In this document: positions 58,746 through 64,000 of the stretch, one piece after another | How the letters are laid out: each line of letters starts with the position of its first letter | How positions within the stretch are numbered: position 1 is the first letter of the stretch | Source: Arthrobacter agilis | Lineage (GTDB): Bacteria > Actinomycetota > Actinomycetes > Actinomycetales > Micrococcaceae | Assembly (NCBI RefSeq): GCF_030816075.1 | Contig: NZ_JAUSXO010000001.1 | Coordinates: forward strand, 496,001-560,000 | Direction of reading: 5' to 3' | Length of the DNA stretch: 64,000 nt | Notes under the pieces: generated by a model | What the model was told of the DNA's origin: nothing | What the model saw: only the letters and a program-made list of their open reading frames with translations | The model's database searches: none | Made by a program: the position numbers and the translations under genes

Positions 58746-61363
58746 GCAGGCTGGCGGAAGCTCCATTCTTCGTTGGCAGGGCAGACGTGGTGGATGCGGT
58801 CGAGGAGGCTCTCCTCTCGACCGGATCGGTCGGTGCGGTGCTGGTCGGTGACGCAGGCGTCGGCAAGACCGCCGTCATGCAGCAGGCCCTGGCATCCCGG
58901 GCCGCCGAGCTCCTGGTGGTCCGCATCCGCGGCTCCAAGGGCTCCTACCACCAGGCGTTCCGGCCCGTGAACTTCCTGCTCTCGGAGCTGGACACGGACG
59001 TGATCGATCACCCCGTCACAGTGCTGCGGGCGGTGTCCGAGCTGCTCAACTTCCAGGCCCGCGGGCGCCGCGTGGTCCTCGCGGTGGACAACATCGAGTA
59101 CCTCGACCCGTCCTCCGCCTCCCTGATCACGCAGCTGGTCCTGAACGGGACCGCCAGCGTGCTGCTGACGTCGCAGGACTTCACGGCGGCGGACTCCATG
59201 TTCGCCTCCCTGTGGCGGGAGGGCTCGCTCAAGAGGTTCGACCTCTCGCCCTTCACCGTGGCGGAGACCCGGGCCTTCCTCGAGGCCGAACTCGAAGGCC
59301 CGGTCAGCGTCGAGTGCGTGCACCTGCTCCTCCGGATGAGTGGAGGCAACGCGCGGTTCCTGCAGGCCTCCACCCGGGCCCTGCGCGGCCGGCGGATCAT
59401 CGAGCAGGACGGCACCTGGGTGCTCCTGCCCGGCGGCACCCCCGTACCCACCGAGGTCACCGAGGCCGCCGGCACGGTGCTCGAGGGACTGCCCGCAGCC
59501 CAGCGGGACGTCGCCCACCTCCTGGCCCTCGCCGGCGGGCTGCCCATCCCCGCGGTGCACCGCCTCGCCGGCAGCGCCGACGTCGATGCCCTCCAGTCCG
59601 CGGGCCTGGTGGTTGTCCGCCACGGCAAGCAGGAGTACGTGGAACTCGCCGATCCGGTGCTGGCCGCCGGTGCCGTCGAGTCCCTCGCCGCCCCGCATGC
59701 ACAGGACCTGTACGACCGGCTGGCCGACGACGCCGCACTGACCGACGCGCTGGACCCGGAGCGGCATGCGCGCTGGCTACTCCGCTGCCACCGCCCGGTC
59801 CCGGAAGCCCTCGCGCTGGCCGCCGCACGGTCGGCGAGCAACGACGGCCGGTACTGCGACGCCATCGAGTTCACCGAGATCCAGGACGCCCACCGGACGT
59901 CGGCGGGCCTCGCGGCCGAGCGGGTCCGGGCACTCATCGACGCCGGCCGCTTCGAGGACGCCGCGAACGCCCTCTCCCTCGCCGCCCCGCTGGTGGGGCA
60001 GGCCTCACCGGTGGACGCCGTCCGCATGCTCCTCGCCGATGCCGCCCTGCGCAACTTCCTGGGCCTGGGCGGAGTCGAGGACCCCCTCACGGACGCCGAC
60101 GGGAGTGTCGAGGCCGCGGACCCCGAGGACCGGGACGCCCTGCGGGCCGAGATCCTCCTGGCCCGGGCCGAGATCGCCTCCCTGACCGGCGACTACGCCC
60201 GCTCCCGCGAACTCATGCAGTCCCTGCAGGCGGCGCCCTACCCGCTCGGCCCCGAGCACCGGATCCGCAGCGAGGTCCTGCTGTGCGAGGCGTGGGCCAT
60301 GATGGAGAGCCAGCTCGAGGCCCTCCAGCTCGCGGACGATCTCGCCGACCGCCTCCAGCACGGCGGGGTGAGCCATCGCACGCGGGAGATCGCCTACCTC
60401 CGCCTCGTCGCCGTCTACAGCGCCTCGGGCAGCTGGGGCTCCGGCGCCCGGCGGCTCGGCCTCGACGTCGAGAACGGCGAGGCCGCGCACCGCGGCTCCT
60501 CCGTGCAGCTCGCCCTGGGACTCGTCCTCGGACGGTACGGTCAGCCCGAGGACGCCCTCGGCCTCCTGAAGCCGGCCTTCGACCAGCTGCGGATCGCCGA
60601 CCCCCACCGGCTACTGCCCATCGCCGCCGCGTCCATCGCCTACTGCCACACCATGAACCGGAACATCCAGGACGCCATCCCGTTCCTCAGCCACGCGGAG
60701 CCCTCCGCGGGTGTGCCGTGGATGGTGCGGCGGCTCACCTCCCAGCTGCAGCTCTCCAGCCTCGGGCTGCGGGAAGCGAAGTCGGAGGCCGCCCAGCAGC
60801 TCCAGGTCCTGGGCCAGCGGGACCGGGAGCGGGGCGCCTCGCTCTTCGAACTGTCCGCCTTCACCAGCTCCGTGCGGCTCGGCAACACGGGGGCGCTGGG
60901 CGAGCTGTCCGACGTCGCCGCCCGCGTGCAGGGTCCGTTCGCCCGCCTCAGCGAGATGTTCGCCAAGGGTGTGGGACACCGCGACGCCGAGGTGCTCCTG
61001 CAGGCCATGGAACTCGCGGCGGCGGCCGGCGACCAGAACTTCGGCCGGGACGCCGCCCGCTCGGCGCTGAGCGCGGCGCAGGCCCTGGGCAACAAGTCCA
61101 CGGTCCGCGAGGTGCAGCAGCGGGCGCGGCAGGTCCTCGTGAACGAGACCTCGGGCGGCCCCATCTCGCAGCTCGAGTCGCTCACCCCACGGGAGAGCGA
61201 GATCGCCCAGCTGGCGGCCGGTGGCTACGCCAACCGCGAGATCGCCGACATCATGTGTGTGTCCGTGCGGACCATCGAGGGCCACCTGTACCAGATCTAC
61301 TCGAAGCTCCACGTCTCCTCCCGCCTCCAGCTCGCAGAGCTGCTTCCCACCCCACTGCAGTGA
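58742..61363 (+). CDS. LAL-type LuxR transcriptional regulator (AAA ATPase)
   Basis: An 873-residue large ATP-binding LuxR (MalT-like) protein. The N-terminal STAND/AAA domain has FVGRADVVDAVEEAL, Walker A GDAGVGKTA (~36-44) and Walker B VVLAVDNIEYLD. A long helical, TPR-like sensor region (~330-800) follows, then a C-terminal LuxR HTH with LTPRESEIAQLAAGGYANREIADIMCVSVRTIEGH. Such regulators bind an inducer through the helical repeats and oligomerise with ATP. M. tuberculosis IniR, which controls iniBAC, is of this general type; the presence of an Ini-like operon 9 kb away makes it a candidate functional counterpart, by inference only. It shares a GTGA overlap with the next regulator. Confidence 0.88.
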   Translation: MSRLAEAPFFVGRADVVDAVEEALLSTGSVGAVLVGDAGVGKTAVMQQALASRAAELLVVRIRGSKGSYHQAFRPVNFLLSELDTDVIDHPVTVLRAVSELLNFQARGRRVVLAVDNIEYLDPSSASLITQLVLNGTASVLLTSQDFTAADSMFASLWREGSLKRFDLSPFTVAETRAFLEAELEGPVSVECVHLLLRMSGGNARFLQASTRALRGRRIIEQDGTWVLLPGGTPVPTEVTEAAGTVLEGLPAAQRDVAHLLALAGGLPIPAVHRLAGSADVDALQSAGLVVVRHGKQEYVELADPVLAAGAVESLAAPHAQDLYDRLADDAALTDALDPERHARWLLRCHRPVPEALALAAARSASNDGRYCDAIEFTEIQDAHRTSAGLAAERVRALIDAGRFEDAANALSLAAPLVGQASPVDAVRMLLADAALRNFLGLGGVEDPLTDADGSVEAADPEDRDALRAEILLARAEIASLTGDYARSRELMQSLQAAPYPLGPEHRIRSEVLLCEAWAMMESQLEALQLADDLADRLQHGGVSHRTREIAYLRLVAVYSASGSWGSGARRLGLDVENGEAAHRGSSVQLALGLVLGRYGQPEDALGLLKPAFDQLRIADPHRLLPIAAASIAYCHTMNRNIQDAIPFLSHAEPSAGVPWMVRRLTSQLQLSSLGLREAKSEAAQQLQVLGQRDRERGASLFELSAFTSSVRLGNTGALGELSDVAARVQGPFARLSEMFAKGVGHRDAEVLLQAMELAAAAGDQNFGRDAARSALSAAQALGNKSTVREVQQRARQVLVNETSGGPISQLESLTPRESEIAQLAAGGYANREIADIMCVSVRTIEGHLYQIYSKLHVSSRLQLAELLPTPLQ

Positions 61364-64000
61364 CACTCCGGGAGGACGGTTCCGTTCCCCTCGTCGGGAT
61401 CGAGCGCATCCTGGGTGCGATCGTCCACACGCTGTCCCACCCCGATCTGCACGGGGCGCTCGTCATCGGCGAGACCGGCATGGGCAAGAGCGCCATCGCG
61501 CGGCGGCTCGTCCCGATCATCGACGGCCAGCACAAGCGTTGCTTCGTCATCCGCGCGACGGCGAACCTCGCCGACGTGCCGTACGGGTCACTGGGCGCCT
61601 ACCTCTCGGACGCCTCGCCCCAGGCGCTGCGCTCCTCCCTGTCCGCCCTCCGCACGCTCGTCGCCTACCTCCGGGAAGCGTCGCAGGGCCGCGACGCGGT
61701 GGTGATCATCGACGACGCCCAGTACCTCGACGACGACAGCAGCCACATCCTCACCCAGCTCGTGGTCTCGCGCACCATCAAGGTGGTGCTCTTCTCCAAC
61801 GGCATCCCGCCGCGCTCCGGTGAGCTGTTCTCCCTGTACACGGACGGCTTCATCAGCCGGGTGGACCTCGCCGGTCTCTCCGACGCCGACGCCGGACGGT
61901 TCTGCGAAACCGTGCTCGGTGGCCCGGTCACGCGGGGGGCGGAGGCCTACTTCGCCCGCCAGAGCGCCGGGAACCCGCTGATGCTGCGTGCCCTGCTCGA
62001 TCACGCCTCGGCCACGGGGGAGCTGGTGCTCCGCGACGGCGTGTGGTGCCTCACGGGCCGCTTCCATCCTCCCGGCCCGCCGTTGCTGGACCTGGCGAAG
62101 ACACTCCTTCAGGGACTCAGCGAGCAGGAACGGACGGCGTACGAGGCCGTGTCCCTCAGCGGAGGGCTCACCTCGGCGCGGCTGGCGCGGCTCGTGGAGG
62201 ACGCCGTGGCGCAGCAGCTGCTGCGGCGCGGACTCCTGCGCAGTCCAGGATCACCCACCGGGCTGCTCAGGGTGGCGCATCCCATGATGACGCGCGTCAT
62301 GCGGGCCCTGGTGCCCGCCGGGCGCAGTGCCGGGCTGCGCCGGCAGGTGTTCGACGACGACGTCACGCTGCCTGCCCTGCAGGACGGGCGGATCGAGTAC
62401 CTGAACTGGGCCCTCGACGCCAACGTGCCGGTCCCGGCCACCGTCCTCCTGGAAGCCGCCCGCGCCGCCGCCCACGTCTCCCGCCCGGAGTCCGCCCTGC
62501 GGTTCGCGGGTGCGGCGAAGGCCGAGGGCGGGGAGGCCGCATCGGCCGTCGAGGAAGCCCGCGTGCGGGTGACCCTGGGGGAGTACGCGGTGGCCGTCGC
62601 CATGCTCGACCAGGTCCTGGCCGGTCCGGCACGGCCCGGCATCCTCGCCGACGCCGCCACGCTCAAGGGTTTGGCCTGCGTACGGCGGGGCGATGACCCG
62701 GACACCCTCCACCGCATCGCGGAGGCCTGCGCGGCCCGGCTCGAGGCCGCCGTGCAGCCGGGGCACGACAACCGTCCGACGGCCGCGGAGGAGACGGGGT
62801 CCGCTCCGGAGGATCTGACCCTGCTCCACCTGCTCGGCTGGGTCCTCGAGGGGCAGTTCGCCACGGCCCGTACAGAACTGCAGACCCTCGAACACGCCCT
62901 GTCCTCCGCGGGGGTTCCACCGGCCGCGCACGTGCCCGTCCTGGTGCTGGCGCTGCGCGGCATGATCGATGGCGCCCTCGGCCTCAGCGATACGGGGCAC
63001 GCGGAGTTGCGGGCGGCGCTCGAGGACGTGGACCGGTCGCAGGGGCGGCTGGAGCACCTCCGCGCTCCCATCGTGGCCCAGTACGTCAGCGTCCTCATGG
63101 GCTCGGGGGACTTCACCACGGCCACGGATGCGCTCGACGAGTACCGCCGTCAGCCCCTGGTGGACCTGAGCTACCTCAGCGGCGCACTCCCCGTGCTGCA
63201 GGCCGTCCTGGAGGTGCGCCGCGGCAAGTTCCGTGCGGCGCTGCGCATCCTCATCCCGGCGCTCGTCTCGCTGCGGCAGGCGGACGCCGAGATGCTGCTG
63301 CCGTACGCGCTCGGCGTCGCGGCCTGGTGTGCGCATTCGCTGGGGGAGAAGGACGCCGCGGACGCCTTCGAGCTGGAGTTCACGCAGGTATCTAGTACCG
63401 GCAGCCGTCCCATGCTGCTCGTGGCCCGCGCATACTTGGCAGCGGCCAACTCCGGCAGCTCCGAGGGGGGCCACGACCTCGACGCGCTCCGCGACCTGGC
63501 CGAGACCGCCGGGGCGGCGCCGTTCCCAGCCACCGAGAAGGACACCCTCGAACTGCTGGTGTCCCTCGGGGACACGGAACGGGCGTGGCGCCTCGCCGAA
63601 CTCGCCGACCGGTTTGAGGGGGCGGAGGCGCAGGTCCTCTCGCAGTACGCCCACGCACTGACCGCTGCGGACCCCGACGCACTGCTGCTCGCCGCCGACA
63701 AGGCGGAGAGTATCCAGAAGGTCCCGCTCGCGGCGGACGCCTCGGCCCGGGCCATGCGCCTGTACGCGGACAAGGGGGATGTGAGGGCCCGGCGCCTCGC
63801 CCTGCGGTCCATGCGCCGGCGGCAGTCACTGCTGGAGGGCGTACTGCCGCACGAAGAGGGTGACACACGCAGTTCGCACGAACTGACGTCGAGGGAGCGC
63901 GAGATCGCGAAGCTCGCCGCGGAGGGCGCCACGAACCGTGCCATCGCGAGGATCCTGGTCCTGTCCACGCGCACGGTCGAGGGGCACCTGTATCGCATCT
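61360..64000 (+). CDS. Second LAL-type LuxR regulator (3' end outside window)
   Basis: GTG 61360 overlaps the preceding stop (GTGA) and opens a frame with no stop to the window edge: 880 codons so far. It has VPLVGIERILGAI, Walker A GETGMGKSA, Walker B AVVIIDDAQYLD, a long helical middle region, and the beginning of a LuxR HTH (ELTSREREIAKLAAEGATNRAIARILVLSTRTVEGHLYRI) cut by the edge. Comparison with its neighbour suggests about 20-25 residues are missing. The two are paralogues of similar domain order but divergent sequence, and coupling suggests they act together, possibly as a hetero-oligomer. Confidence 0.88.
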   Translation, partial: MTLREDGSVPLVGIERILGAIVHTLSHPDLHGALVIGETGMGKSAIARRLVPIIDGQHKRCFVIRATANLADVPYGSLGAYLSDASPQALRSSLSALRTLVAYLREASQGRDAVVIIDDAQYLDDDSSHILTQLVVSRTIKVVLFSNGIPPRSGELFSLYTDGFISRVDLAGLSDADAGRFCETVLGGPVTRGAEAYFARQSAGNPLMLRALLDHASATGELVLRDGVWCLTGRFHPPGPPLLDLAKTLLQGLSEQERTAYEAVSLSGGLTSARLARLVEDAVAQQLLRRGLLRSPGSPTGLLRVAHPMMTRVMRALVPAGRSAGLRRQVFDDDVTLPALQDGRIEYLNWALDANVPVPATVLLEAARAAAHVSRPESALRFAGAAKAEGGEAASAVEEARVRVTLGEYAVAVAMLDQVLAGPARPGILADAATLKGLACVRRGDDPDTLHRIAEACAARLEAAVQPGHDNRPTAAEETGSAPEDLTLLHLLGWVLEGQFATARTELQTLEHALSSAGVPPAAHVPVLVLALRGMIDGALGLSDTGHAELRAALEDVDRSQGRLEHLRAPIVAQYVSVLMGSGDFTTATDALDEYRRQPLVDLSYLSGALPVLQAVLEVRRGKFRAALRILIPALVSLRQADAEMLLPYALGVAAWCAHSLGEKDAADAFELEFTQVSSTGSRPMLLVARAYLAAANSGSSEGGHDLDALRDLAETAGAAPFPATEKDTLELLVSLGDTERAWRLAELADRFEGAEAQVLSQYAHALTAADPDALLLAADKAESIQKVPLAADASARAMRLYADKGDVRARRLALRSMRRRQSLLEGVLPHEEGDTRSSHELTSREREIAKLAAEGATNRAIARILVLSTRTVEGHLYRI

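Overview
The window is high-GC actinobacterial chromosome, most likely from an Arthrobacter-like member of the Micrococcaceae. The evidence is the third-position GC bias, frequent GTG starts, many apparently leaderless promoters, a WhiB regulator, and gene order that matches known actinobacterial blocks (whiB2 to sahH; pmt/rsmI; tatD-rsmA-ispE; glmU-prs). No prophage, integrase, transposase, CRISPR or rRNA was seen.

Layout. 0.1-10.4 kb: GtrA-like membrane protein, TIGR03089 protein, a long WhiB, a very large membrane glycosyltransferase, a DUF5719 protein, a metallopeptidase-family protein lacking HExxH, DUF3499, Trm112-like protein, and adenosylhomocysteinase broken by a single-base frameshift. 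10.5-22 kb: L,D-transpeptidase, RDD and SpoIIM-like membrane proteins, a TIGR01906/Lit-like membrane protein with an acidic repetitive N-terminus, long-chain acyl-CoA synthetase, protein O-mannosyltransferase divergent from rsmI, and a succinate-semialdehyde dehydrogenase. 22-32.4 kb: a MoxR-DUF58-transglutaminase operon (minus strand), tatD, rsmA, ispE and an ABC-F protein; rpfB, which usually sits between tatD and rsmA, is absent.

32.4-55.8 kb is an accessory region. It first holds a candidate exopolysaccharide locus: two processive-type GT2 synthases, two right-handed beta-helix proteins, a nucleotide-sugar dehydrogenase, a lipoprotein, a GH8 glycosidase, and a secreted beta-helix paralogue on the other strand. 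Next comes an apparently co-regulated envelope system: a membrane-anchored Hsp70-like ATPase with a Pro/Thr tail in place of a substrate-binding domain, a LuxR regulator, an IniB-like acidic repeat protein with a collagen-like stretch, and two dynamin-like GTPases (IniA/IniC-like). A 19-bp perfect hairpin separates the structural protein from the GTPases. After that come a small membrane protein and a DUF559 endonuclease-domain gene. Each has tandem copies of its own 3' end downstream, and the DUF559 gene is bracketed by two 90-bp palindromic elements of one family.

55.8-64 kb: tRNA-Gln(UUG), the glmU-prs operon, then two translationally coupled LAL-type LuxR regulators preceded by a 24-codon leader ORF; the second regulator runs off the window. 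The tandem regulators, the other LuxR protein and the Ini-like genes suggest an envelope-stress regulon comparable to mycobacterial iniBAC, but that link is inference.
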